From Adiantum capillus-veneris (lineage: Eukaryota; Streptophyta; Polypodiopsida; Polypodiales; Pteridaceae): a DNA stretch of 64,000 nucleotides. Shown here piece after piece: positions 47,046-58,754 of this stretch (position 1 is the first letter of the stretch; every line of letters begins with the position of its first letter). Location: contig CM043963.1 in the NCBI GenBank assembly GCA_014529385.2, positions 78,702,412 through 78,766,411 on the forward strand. Direction: 5' to 3'. Below the pieces are notes generated by a model. That model was not told the origin of the DNA. It saw nothing but the letters and a program-made list of their open reading frames with translations, and searched no databases. A program made the position numbers and the translations under genes.

Positions 47046-49800
47046 ATGGCCTATGCTAGTGTAATTGTGGCATAATCGAATGCGTTCCTTCACTTTTGTG
47101 TTTATGTTTTTGTGGATTTTGAATGTGTGTATATGAAGCATTGTGTTTATAATTCCCTAATGTGTCACTGTATCTTGCCAATTGTGTGTTTACACACTCT
47201 AATTTCTCACTAACCCCTTGCTAATTTGACTAATTTTTGCTAACTTACTAATTTGCTATGAAGGATTGGAGCATTCGACCATTCAATTGATCTTCAATGG
47301 AAAGGTGATCAAGGTGGTATTCTCAACGTCCCTAAAATCTAGAGATGTGTAGAATTGTGTAGAGATCCCACCATGATGATGCAATGTAATGCTATGCAAT
47401 GTAATGTTGATGCAATGCTATGTTGATGCAATGTGGATTGAACATTTTACGATTTTTTGTTTTCACGCCGTCGTAATGCCGAAATTTTTAAGATTTGGTG
47501 GCGTATGATTTGACAAGTTTCAATTGCTAATTGGTGATTGTAGGTTACTAATTGAGTGCCTAATTGAGTTGATTGCATGCTTGGATGGTCAATTTCAAGT
47601 GTGTGTGCACTAAAATCAAGTGTGTGTCTATTCTAATTGAGTGTGTGTAAACCTAATTTTAGGTGTGTGCACTATTTTGCCCATGTTTGTGCACCTAAAA
47701 ACCAATGTGTGCGTTATAATTTGTCAATTGTGATGATTGATTTGTGTTGTGCTCATGCCCAACTATTGGTTTGTGAAGTCATAGTGCAAATTCGACAAAA
47801 TTTAACCTTTTTGTGTGCGCACCTAAAGATTGGTAAGAACTGTCAATTTTTTAGTGTGTGTGCTTAAAAAGTGTTAAATTTGCATGATTGATTCATATTT
47901 TGATTGCATAATTGATGTGTGCAATGATTAATTTCTGCATTTTTATGCTCAAAACAGGGATTTGCACATTTCAATAGCGTCAAATTTTGACCTAAATTTG
48001 TCGATAATTTTGCCGGTTTAATTGCCTAGTCTTGATTTTATTGATAAAATTGTTTGGCATTTGAATCCATGTGATTTGTGTAATTTTATTTGGTTGCACT
48101 ATTCCCCAATGTTTGGAGAATTTGTAGAATTGTTTTGGGTATTCTTCGGATAATTCTTGCATTTCTTTGCTAGTTTTTGCATTAATTTTTTATTAAACTC
48201 CATAAAAATTTGATTTTGCGATCTTTATGAGCTATTTTGTGTGTGCATATTTGTTCGCATTTGTGCTATCCGTGGTCAATTTCTGAGCGTTTTACTATTT
48301 TCGAGGACTGGGTGGACAATTTTGTCGAAATTGGCATTTTCAAAGAAATCTGCTATTTTCGGTGTGCTTTTGCGTGCTGGAAGTGTTTGGTTGTAAATGA
48401 TAATGATTTTCTAAGGTTTCTAGAATTTTTCGAGATATTTTTGGAATTTTTTGGTTAATTTTTGGATTTTCAGGTGATTTTTAGTGTTTCGGCTAATTTT
48501 CGGCCTAAATTCGGTTTTTTTTGTTTTCGAGCGTGCCTTTCGGCGCATGGACCTTCCTCGTCGGATAGATCTTTACAGTCCCTTGGGATAGTTTCCTACG
48601 ACGCTAAAATAATCTTCTTCTTTCTTCTTCTTTTGCTTTCGTTGTCCTTCTCGCGCTTCATGGCGTGTGAACCCACCCTTACATACACAACACAAGAAGA
48701 CCAAAAAAAAAGGGGGGGGACCTTTTCTCAACGTGCCTCTAGGAGCATTTTGTCTTTTGTGTCATTCACTTTTGTATTGATTCATTTCATTTTGTTTCAA
48801 TTTCATTTCATTTAGTTTTCTTTCCCTTTAAATTTTATTTCATTTCATTTCAATTTCATTTTCTCACTTTCATTTTATTTATTTGTATATTAGTCAAAAA
48901 TAATAAAAAATCAAATCAAATCACAAAAGAAAACTTAAAAATCATAAAAACAATAATTTTTTTTCAAAAACCCAATAAAATATATAAAAAAAGAGTTAGA
49001 AAATTGTAAAAATAGAAAACTCATTAAAAAGATGTTTAATTTTTTTAAAAAAAAGAAAAAAACATAGAAAATTCACACAAAAATAAAAAACACATAGAAA
49101 ATAACAAAAAATTCAAAAGAAAATTACAAAAATAGTAGAAAACTCAAAAAAAACACAAGAAATCCTTCAAAAGTCCATAATTGATCGAGAAAATTTCAAT
49201 AAATCATAAACAGCTCATAAAAACTCATAATAACTCCATAGAAATTATAAAATTATCAAAAAGTTTATAAAAAATTATTTTTTTTTTCAAAAAATAAAAT
49301 AAAATAATAAAAATACAAGAAATTTTAGAAAATTCAAAATTTCACAAATAATTAGAAAACATAAAAAGGAAGTCGCAGAAAGTGCAAAAAAAAAGCCGAA
49401 ACGAGGCTCAAAAGCAAAAAACAACACTGAGAAAAATAGCAACGCTAGGGAAGCCGGGAAGTAGTGTATCGCACACCGAACAAACTACGAAAAAGCCAGA
49501 AGAGCCGTAAACCGAGCAAACTGTGCAAAGCAAAATAGTACAACCAGAAAAAGGGAGCAAAAAGATCAACTCAAAGACGTGAGCGGCATACAAATTTCTA
49601 AATTTTTCAAAATCAAGGCAAAAATCGACAAGACAGAGATGTAAAACTCATCGAAGCTTAGAAATTCGAGCTAGATTTTGGAAAATCCTTGGGAGCTGGG
49701 ATTGAATTAATTTGGCCAAGAATATTAATATTCTAGCTAAATTTTGACAGAGTTGCCGCGATTCGGTCAAGGAGATAGAAGTGAACATGCACGCTAAAAA
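47046..49800 (+). other. Long leader of the 46-kb element
   Basis: About 2.75 kb of AT-rich, non-coding DNA. GTGTGTG words recur at 47,600-47,860. From about 48,830 to 49,380 the plus strand is extremely A-rich (AAAATTCAAAAATC-like). A G8 run lies at about 48,711-48,719. No palindrome array like those at 11, 14 and 32 kb was found. Long untranslated leaders are usual in large plant gypsy elements. Confidence 0.6.
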
Positions 49801-52236
49801 ATGGCTAGTGCAACGGTAGCACTGCAAATTGAGCTTCCAGTTGGACGCACAAGGGTAAAAATCACGGTGGATTGCAGATTAAGCTGTTCAAGGCCCATAT
49901 TTTTATCATTTCAAAGGCCCACATCAATTTTGACAATGGCGAGCTAGAGTTAATCAACTCTTATAAGTTTGAAGAGCAGTCAACTGCAAAACTGCTTTGG
50001 CTAAAGCGGTTTAATCAGAAACAAGCAACATAAATTCTGCTAATCGCCAGTTTTTACAAAACCAGTCAACATGGACTCATCTCAAGCTAAGAATTCAAGT
50101 ATAACAGAGCAAGCTAGTAGTAGATGCACAACTGCAACAGAGCAGATGTTACAGCTATATAGCTACAATGGGGATAATTTTTTATACATAGATACAAAAG
50201 GTCATAGATACTTGGTGAGCAGTAAAAGCAGCACAGGAGACAAGATCCTATTGATTAGAGTAAAAACAGATTCAGAGAACTCCCAAATGTTCACAGACTT
50301 TAGTGGAGCCTGATATTGCAAGCTCAAAGATGAAGTGCAGATAGAAGTGCAAAAAATTGACCAAGTGTTTATTTAAAAATCTGCACAAGCTCGCAAAGCA
50401 TCCATTTAGTGCATATGCAATCAGGGTCATTGTATATGGATTACAAAGGTCAGATCTATAATCGAGAGCCAGAATTGCAAGATCCAACAGATCAACCAAT
50501 TGAAGCCAATCTAATTGGGAAACCAAACCAAAGACGGTACAAAGGTCAAGAGGGAGAAGTCTATAGCTTGATGCTTACTATGTTAAAAGAAAATGCCGAC
50601 AACTTGGCAAGCAAAGAAACTAAAACTTCTCAGGTAGAGCTTGACATGACAGAACCAATTGAAATACCACCAGTCATGGCGTATTGCTCAGATTGTGGAC
50701 GAAAAGGTGGACATTTTTTTGAAGATTGTCCGTGAAATCCAGACAACAAGGACACATCAACCACTAAGCAAAGTACAGAGAAAATTGGAAATGCGAATCT
50801 TGACGTAAGTGCATCTAACCTGTCACTTTTAATGCAATCATATGATTTTGCATTACCATTAGAAGCACAATTTAAAACACTGCAAATTCAAAATGAGCAT
50901 TAAGATGCACATGCACCTGAAAAGATTAAAATTTATTCTTTGAACAATAAATTCTTGCATGAATTTAGTAAAGGTGTCGAGATATCACCAAGGGTTGAAA
51001 AAACTGTTAGGTTTGCAAATGATATTGCATTCACTGCCACCAGTGTGCAATCATTCACGAGTCTAAAGGACGCAAATAGAATGATGTTAGATTTGTATGG
51101 TACACATAATTCATATGCACACTATGTAGACCAAAAAGGCCAATTGTACAAAAAGGATCAACCAATGTTTGAACGGCCCACATACCAGCTCATAGAAGTG
51201 CGTCTAGTGATAGATCAGAAAGAATGGTTCATTTCAGAGGAAAGAATCTATTATAACCCATCCCCTCTAGAGCTGAAGGATATTACCCGAGTGAACCCAG
51301 AAATCTGTTCAGAGCCAAACTCTCCTCCATTGAAAATCAAGCTTCGATGTTGTGACCAAATGAGCATATATTTTGACCAAAACAGTCGTAGATATAGACG
51401 AGAGTCTAGCATCTATGATACCTTGGGTCCTGAAAACAAAGAAGCTCATATCATAGGAGACCCATGGGATAGAAACTATCACGGCAAAGATAATGCTATT
51501 TATAGCTTGACTTGGGAAATAATTTGTCATGTTTCAAGGAGATACATAGGATATTATGCAGAAGGTTTGCAGATGCCAAATGTCAACACTGCTACCCAAA
51601 GTGTATCTTCACAGTCCCAAAAGGTGAGACTAAACCAGAGCAAAACAATTTTTAACTCTTACAATGAAGCAGGCTATAGTGATCACCTTAGGAACGGGGG
51701 AGTTGTAAATCCATCAAGCTTAGCTTATGTACCAGGAAATGCTACACCAATTAGAAGCCCTAGAGCCTTTAGCCGATAGACCCCTTCAAAGCAAAAACCA
51801 TTGAAAGATCATATGGTTGTTGGCAGTTTCAAATTGACCAGATTCCATCAAAATCTGTAGACAAATACCTCTATGAAGATTATCAAGGACAAAAGTTTCA
51901 GCTAATCTCCACAAGTCAAAGTCAAAAGCCGACAAAGCCCATAGTGTTCAAAAAGTTACATGTGATCAAGCTCACATATGCATATCAAGATGCACATGAT
52001 AACGAATATCAGCAAGATCATGACCTTGTAAAAACCCATACGGACGGCCCGATTGAAGTCAAAGACTATCTCAAGATGATGCAAAGCCTCAAGCTGCCAA
52101 AACAGGTGAAAAAAAAGTCAAAGTCAGTGGGAGCTATAGTCCAGAAAGCTACACAAAGGTCACCACTAAAATCTCCTCCAAAGAGACAGATATTTCCAGA
52201 AAGTACAATGGATCTTTTAAGGTCAAAGGTTACTTA
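49801..52236 (+). pseudogene. gag: Repeat-rich gag-like polyprotein with one zinc knuckle
   Basis: A candidate start Met is at 49,801 (MASATVALQIELPVG). Open frames at 50071-50313, 50409-50735, 50940-51779 and about 51793-52236 are separated by a few stops or shifts. At least six copies of a degenerate ~60-residue module are seen: NFLYIDTKGHRYL, SLYMDYKGQIY, YAHYVDQKGQLY, MSIYFDQNSRRY, KYLYEDYQGQKF and YAYQDAHDNEY. Copies 2 and 4 also share EA-x-L/I-I-G-x-P and a Y-S-L end. A knuckle CSDCGRKGGHFFEDC (C-x2-C-x5-H-x4-C, one residue too long) stands between modules 2 and 3. I recognise no capsid signature, RT or integrase. The role is inferred as Gag from LTR, PBS, zinc knuckle and following protease. 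Confidence 0.6.
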
Positions 52237-52690
52237 GATTCAGGTGGAAAATGCTCAACAATTGCAAAAAAGTGCAGTATTACAACCAATGGAGTCAACC
52301 TCGATTGCAAGTGATCAAAGAAAAGAAGTTGAAGATAAAGCTCAACCAAAGGACACTGCCACAACAAAAGCAGTCAAGTCAGACACGAATCTTGAGAAGA
52401 TCAAGTGAAACATGACCAATGAAAACAAAGAAAAGCTGTCAAGCAAAGTAAAGCTAGATTTTCATCTAGACAAGAACCTCATGTCCTTTTGCACTTGGAA
52501 GAGATGTGGCCAACCACAATTGAAAGATGCTCTTGAATTTGTGAGCATATCTGGAGACAAATGAGCAGAATGCTGGGGAATCATCTCCACCACCATTGAA
52601 TTAAGTTCACAGATCATCATAGCTCAATTCTATGTGATCAAAGCAAAAGATATGCCAGACAACATCATAATGGGAATGCCAATGGCCCAG
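52109..52690 (+). pseudogene. Retropepsin relic 1 of the 46-kb element
   Basis: One frame gives SFKVKGYLDSGGKCSTIAKKC with a canonical Asp-Ser-Gly (Asp at 52,237). It is interrupted after about 52,312. At 52,575-52,690 the distal motifs appear: IELSSQIIIAQFYVIKAKD and NIIMGMPMAQK, the hydrophobic-Gly flap-to-end pattern of retropepsins. The stretch between is out of frame and low in complexity. It presumably cleaved the Gag. The DSG is intact, but the domain is split. Confidence 0.6.
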
Positions 52691-52717
52691 AAGATGTTAG
52701 AAATATAGAATGCCAAC

Positions 52718-53165
52718 ATGACGGAGTTATCACAGACAACAAAGAATGAAGACCAAGACTGGTCACTCGCGGACGACAACAGAAAGTCCTCAAGCACAAT
52801 TCAAATGGAAGATCTTATTGAAGATGATTTATCTCCATCTAATAGAACTGCAGAAGAGCTTAAAGAAAACCATGTAATATCAAGTGCAAATCAAATAGAG
52901 CAAAGAGAAACCACAAAAGCTATTGAGCAAAGAATGCCACCAAAGCTAAGAGTTAAGAAGAACGAGGTTGCAGACAACCAGGAAGCAGTAGGAAGTCCAA
53001 AGATCCAGGCATTGCCAATTAAATCAATCGATGCAAGTCAGATTGGAAGACAAATTCTCAAGTCGCCCTCCATAGAGACACAGTTAGATCAAGATGAGAC
53101 CATGGCAAAAGCAGGACAGAGATTTTCAATAGATCTAGCAATGATAATAGCAAAGGATCAAGTGT
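52718..53165 (+). pseudogene. Hydrophilic spacer between two retropepsin relics
   Basis: A 172-codon open frame from 52,718 (MTELSQTTKNEDQDW), rich in Glu, Lys, Gln and Asn, with no domain. It resembles the linkers of retroelement polyproteins. The frame runs a little into the start of the second relic. Confidence 0.5.
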
Positions 53166-53510
53166 TAGATGCAATGCTCTACTGGATAAATAAGCAAATT
53201 GCAATATGGTTGCAGACAACATCCAGAGCATTCTAGAGATTACTCAAGACAAGCCAGGTAACAAAGAAATCATGGGTAAGGCTACAAGTCAAGTCGAAAT
53301 GGTTGCTACCCTTTGCATCCAAAATCATGACGAGCAGGTAAAGTTTCAAGTGAAGCCTTCAAAGGAAATGCTTGCAGATGTCATCCTTGGACGTCAATGA
53401 TTAGACCAACACAAGGCCTACAAAGAAGATAAAATGCTAATACTCTCTTTTCCAATAGGTAGCAAGCAGATACAGGTACCGTTAATGCCAGATTTAGAGT
53501 TGGAATAGTC
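53166..53510 (+). pseudogene. Retropepsin relic 2 of the 46-kb element
   Basis: In the frame of 53206-53400, read upstream, the sequence is NALLDK, a stop, then ANCNMVADNI. This lines up with the retropepsin start ALLDSGANC, with Ser-Gly replaced by Lys and a stop (53,185-53,193). The distal part has DEQVKFQVKPS and ADVILGRQ, a stop, then LDQHKA, the common I-L-G-x-x-W-L-x-x-H pattern. It is a second, separate retropepsin-like domain 0.9 kb after the first. Its active site is destroyed. Confidence 0.6.
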
Positions 53511-54560
53511 ACAAGGATGGAAGAAAAATCTTGCAGACAAAGGTAAATCTAAAGTGGACCCTCCACCGATTAGGAAAGAAGGTGTGACAGCATATGCCTC
53601 TACATCAAAGAACCCTCCTAGATTAGCTTCTTCAAGTGAGTCAGGCTTTCAAAATTTCAAGTCAATTGCTAACCCAAGTGAACCCTCTAAGGAGACACCT
53701 AGAAAAGCAAAGATATTTCAGCCAAAGTACTCACGAAAGCAAAGGAAAGTCAAGCAAGAGTTTGTTTAGAGCAGTTTAGTCAAAGTCAATGATCCGGCTT
53801 GGATTGAACACAAGAAGTCAACATAGAAAGAAAAACACATGGGATGGATAGCATCACAATGGAGCTTAAAAGAAGAGAAGTACTATGGAGGTAATAGACA
53901 GATATGGGTACCAAAACCGCATGTTAGAGCACATGAAGTAATATCAAGTTCCTCCCAAGAAAGAAGGCCCACAAGGTATCAACCTCGACAATATCCTAAA
54001 ATACCTAAGAAGCAGGTATACAACAGAACAACATCAAAAGATGTTGAAGTCTATCACAACTCTCAAGAGGATACCAAGCAGAGATGGATCTCAAAGGATC
54101 TTCTTCTTATACAAGGATTCTACACAGGCTATACAAAGATTTGGCTACCAGTCAACCACAAGCCAACTGCAACTACACCAGACCTACATAAAGATCTCAG
54201 GAACTCAACAAAACCTAGAGCAAAGCAAAGTCAACAATGGAGATACAAAGACCATCAAAAGATTTGGATTCCTAAGTCTTCCAATGCTCCTAGTCAAAAG
54301 TCAAATGTCAACGATCAACAGAGGCCTACAACAACATCAAAGACTTCTTACAATAGGCCTAACTGGAGAATCAAATAGATAATGGAGTCTTCACAGTCAA
54401 AGAAGGACAACCCAATCAACGTGAATAAAAATTCCAAGATGATAAAACAGGTATGGCAAAAGAAACCATCAATGCCAACTTGGTCCTTCACTAATCCTCT
54501 TTTTGAGGATTCAAACTTACTTTTACCTGAAGAAATGTTTGTAGTAAGCACAAGAATGTA
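53511..54560 (+). pseudogene. Basic C-terminal region with W-x-P-K repeats
   Basis: Frames 53554-53769 and 53839-54378 (179 codons) encode a Lys/Gln/Pro/Ser-rich protein with a recurring motif: QIWVPK, QRWISK, KIWLPV and KIWIPK, spaced about 45-50 residues, followed by VWQKKPSMPTW. Similar motifs stand at 30.0 kb. The composition fits a nucleic-acid-binding tail of Gag, but I cannot name a domain. The 179-codon frame is open, so decay is recent here or the frame is tolerant. Confidence 0.5.
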
Positions 54561-55550
54561 AAAACTCAAGTCGCCAAGGTGCAAAAAACACTCTTTGGCA
54601 TAGTCAGAGTTGGGCTGCTGAGCCATAAAATGATCAAAGCATTAGTACCCAAGCTTCAAGTCATATTAAACTCTGTGCTAAGAGTCGTAGTTATTAGGCT
54701 TACGCGCTCAAGCTGGAAGAGTTGAGCATATCTAAAGTCATGTTGCTCATGCTAGATGAGATGAGCATAAGAGTCAAAGTCTATTAACTTACAATTGATG
54801 GAGTGTCGTAGAGTCCAACACTCATGCACAGTGCACAGTAAGACGAGAGCACATATCCTCGTCAAAAAAAACCCTTATTAAAGGGGTGCCATCTTGCAAA
54901 GCCATGCCATATGCTTTTATATCTACACTATCTTTCTGAACAACCCCTCAAAATCTTTTCTGCACAGCATATTATTTTCCATGCATTTCTGTGTATGCAT
55001 AAATAGGATGTCCCATCATCAGACATATGCATTAGACACTCTTTTTTGCTTCCACCTATGCACCTTGAGTGGACTACAAGAGGCAAACCAATGTTCCATC
55101 ATGCTACCCTCTCACATTTGCTGCCTTTTTATTTCCATATCTATCAGCAAATAGTCCCTTCAGTACTTTATTAATATTTCCCATGCTAATAAGTACTCCA
55201 ATAATGAGCTTATCCCAAAGGCACTTTTTTCCCACTGGGTTTTAACCCTTTGGTTATCCACGTATTAGACCCTAATTTAGAACCTCATCATTCTACTTCC
55301 CTTGTACATACTTTTCATAAATAAACATCAGTCTCATCATTATTCTATTACAAAGGACAAATGCACCATCATCTCTCACATTAGACATATTTGGACCAAT
55401 GAAGATGCTGCAGCAAATTGAAACTCATCAACAAATTCAATGACAAATGAAGACAATCAGCCCATCAACAACCAATCAAAACCTTCCCTTGACTCCATGA
55501 ACACCTTTCAACAGTGCCCGAGGACGGGCACTAAAATCGGAAGGAGGGAA
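54561..55550 (+). other. 3' untranslated part with hairpin and PPT
   Basis: No coding domain; in particular no RT, RNase H or integrase between the W-x-P-K region and the LTR. At 55,513-55,532 a perfect 8-bp-stem hairpin (AGTGCCCG AGGA CGGGCACT) stands before the polypurine tract GGAAGGAGGGAA (55,539-55,550), which is followed directly by the 3' LTR. GAGGACGGGCAC-type sequence before the PPT is usual in plant gypsy elements. Confidence 0.75.
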
Positions 55551-55883
55551 TGTTAACTGAGTCAACGTCAGTTAACAGAAGCTGCTCAATACCAAAGACA
55601 AATGGATGCAGATTGAAGATCAACATGAAGAAGCGGTAAAGATTGGAGTTGTAAATTCTCGATTTATTTTAATGTTTACAGGCTCAATGGGAGTTCCAAG
55701 CTGTAAGGAATAGGCCAATTACTGTGCCTAGGTTGCAGATTCACTAAGTGGTGGATCCCTAAAGGCCTTGGGCGCCCGGACATTGCATTTTTTTAACTTA
55801 GGTACATAAGATAGTGTGTAAAAGAAATTAGGGTTCTCAAGCTCATTTGTTGAGAGCACTCTTTGGTGAGAGCTCTTGAGGAG
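55551..55883 (+). mobile_element. Truncated 3' LTR of the 46-kb element
   Basis: It begins TGTTAACTGAGTCAACG right after the PPT and matches 46,101-46,483 apart from an internal loss of about 80 bp and scattered changes. Its TATA box is mutated (CTGTAAGG at 55,701-55,708). It breaks off at GCTCTTGAGG, where LINE B begins. So there is no right target duplication to check. Confidence 0.85.
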
Positions 55884-57960
55884 CCTCTCTTTCACGTTCT
55901 TTGTATCCACTTGCACACCTTCCCCACCATTTCTCTAATAGTTAGACAGTCCATGAACAACAGGTGTGGGAGATCTTCGCTAGCCCCTTGGCAGCCTGAG
56001 CACCTATTGGATTCTATGCCCCGTGCCTAAATCTTGATGCCCGTTGGCAAGGCCCCCCATAGCACCTTCCACAGAAATACCTCCATATATTGGGGCCACT
56101 GTTGTCCCCAAATGTTCATCGTGACCATATCCCAATGGGCTTCTGACCATTGTTTTTTCCATTGTTTTTTCAAGGGGGTGAACCAATCATTATTGTACAT
56201 GAGCTCTTGATAGATGTTTTTGGTGTGAGGTTTGAAGAAAAGGCTACTCTTGGGCCGTTTCCAAGATTTCCACTCAAAAGTGGATTCCAAAATCGGCATC
56301 AGATCATTGTCCAACCTATCAATTGTTCTGCAAACAATACCTAATTACTCCCCCCATTCAAGAACCCATGTCTTTCTATTGCATTTTCTCACCAACTCCC
56401 CCATTGTGCCACCCATATTGAGACTAGACTACCCTGAAGCTAATAGTTTGTCGTGCACCTCAATCTCTTTCCATTGACCACCTTCAAAGAAAAGCTTTGA
56501 CTTGTTAATCATGTCCTTGGTCATGATAGCCCAGGCATGTTCTTGTCTAGCTATAGAGACCACAAACGTGGCACATAGGGAGATTAGTCTTGACTTCTCG
56601 ATACTACAACCCCGAAGCCACAAAAATGTATGTGTGATCTCTAGCGCTTTCTTAACAACCTGAGGGTAGGCTTTCAAGAAAAGGATGGAGTCATCTGTGA
56701 ACATCTTGGTGAGGAGTTGATCGTTTCTAGGCAGAGTTAAGCCTTGAATCTCAATCCGTGTAGTGTCAACTTCAAGCATTATTGTTAGGGTATGCAAGCC
56801 AATGGCAAAAAGAAGAGGGGCTAGGGGATATCCCTGCTTGATCAATATCCTAGCTTCAAAGGAGCCCACAATTATTGCATTGAGAAAGAGCTCAGATTGC
56901 CCACCTCCGTCGAGAGTGTGAACAAGACAACAAAGGCGGGGCCCAAAGCCCAGATATTTCATGAAATCTTCAATAAAGGACCGCATAATCATGTCATATG
57001 TATTTTCCAAATCGATTTGAAGCAAGATGCACTCCTGCTTCATGAAGGCCGCATACTCAATGCCAGTCATTGATTCCAAGATATTGTCATATACCGACCT
57101 CCCATTCATGAAAGAGTGATAATGGGGAGAGATAACCCTGTCAAGGAGGGGAGAAATTCTAAGAGTGGGTGCTTTGTCAATGACTTTATATGCCACAAAC
57201 ATCATAGTTATAGGGCATCAATGCTTAAGATGCAAGCAACACACCTACTTAGAGATAGGCTAATGAGCCCTCTTTTCATAGAAAGATCCAACCACCCCTT
57301 GACAAAAGCTTGATTAGCCATATATGTGATCGGACCCTTGAGGTCATCTCATAACTCCTTAAAAATTTTAGTGGTTAGACCATCCTAGTCGGGGGATTTC
57401 TCCTTGCCAAGAGCAACACAAGCATACACTCATCTTCCGAGAAGGCCAGCTCAAGACGATTAGCTTCTGGTTGGTTTATTTTCATATTGATACTCTCAAC
57501 CAAGGTTGCTCTAGCCTTATCCACTTCATGAGAGTGGGTCTCTAGCTAGCCAATGATTTGGCTTAAATGCTCCAGCATCATCTTAGCCATCTCATCCTGA
57601 TCTTTGGTAGCATCCCCCTTCTTATCTGTGATTGAGTGGATAGAGCCCGACTTTCTTGATTTTGAAGGCCCTACAAACATGTGCTTGATTAGCGGCCTTA
57701 AACTGAAGGAAGATCTCCCTGGATACCAATTTGGCACTCCTGACCTCCTCGAGTTGTTGCTCAAACAAGTTGGTTTTAGCTTCCAAACATCTTTATTTAT
57801 CTTCATTGGAGGCAAGTCCAAAAGCTTTTTTTGAAGTGAGATGATCAGCCTCCTCTTCAAGCTGCTTCACATGCTATTCACTAGCCTTTTTCACCCGAGG
57901 GCCCAAGCTTTTGATCTCTTTCTAGACACTCCGAGAGAAGAGGTCCCAAGATTTAGGTTT
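55884..57960 (-). pseudogene. LINE B, RT with internal deletion
   Basis: Related to LINE A. From the right: a linker frame 57546-57860; the RT in 56429-57205 with FMNGRSVYDNILESMTGIEY, LQIDLENTYD (first Asp), KQGYPLAPLLFAIG and KMFTDDSILFLKA (the Asp pair is intact); then IEKSRLISL is fused in frame to CATFVVSIARQEHAW. LINE A has about 100 more residues at that point, so LINE B has an in-frame deletion at about 56,578. The distal zinc-binding domain follows (56027-56314, WKVLWGALPTGIK; about 55,884-56,000, CSGCQG). The 3' tail is missing and the 5' end is truncated. Confidence 0.88.
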
Positions 57961-58708
57961 TTGTAATGGAAATGGCTTATGAACTTTGAGAATAGTGGAA
58001 TTAAGAAAATTAGAGTGAGTATTTTGTGAGATTACTTTGAGAACATAGAGGGTGAACTTAATTGATGGTAGCAACATGAGCATAGTACTTAATTAACTTG
58101 GCATGAACAATACTTTTGCAAGAGAGAGAGTATTAGAGAACATGACAATAGTGGAGGACCGGATATACTTGGAGCCGGTCCCCTCTCAAAAAGGGATTTG
58201 TATTATAGATCTCTCATCAAGAGAGACTTGTTACAATACAATCTCTGCGTTCCTTGTGACCTTGGTGATGCTATGAAGATGGAAAGATTTATACATCACG
58301 AGTATAACATAAACTTTTTAATAAGCATTAACTATCCCAAGCCTCAGTCCCAAGGTCTCAAACACCTTTGAAGGTGGAGAGAGCTAGCGGGGAATGAGCG
58401 TAGAGAAGAGGAAAAAGAATCATTCATACGAGAAAAAAATAGCTCCTTACTTATCATCACTCTTCTTGCTTAGCATAGCATAATAGCATAGTAATGAAGA
58501 TGAAGAAGATGGAACACTTAAGCATTGAAGCATGGATCTTGGTTGCATTTGCATTCCATATTCAAGAGTGTTGGTGTTGGCTCTCCACTTCTCAACAAAC
58601 TTGGAGAAGGAGATGGATCTCTTGCACTTTGCACTCCATGCAATGAGAGAATGTGTGTGTGTGTGTGTGTGTGTGGGAGAGGATACCCCCCTCTCATGCT
58701 TGGTCCAC

Positions 58709-58754
<46 letters not shown>

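Noticed and set aside
48462-48815. 117-codon frame with a hydrophobic stretch, like a membrane protein
   Set aside because: The hydrophobic part is CTT-rich low-complexity DNA in an untranslated leader.
50149-51515. Tyr-Asp-Gly modules as choline/cell-wall-binding repeats
   Set aside because: Only the Y-x-D-x-x-G spacing is similar; the Trp pattern and unit length (about 20 residues) of that family are missing and the setting is an LTR element.
46101-55883. Endogenous plant pararetrovirus
   Set aside because: There are two LTRs, a PBS and a PPT, and I see no movement protein or RT; pararetroviruses have no LTRs.
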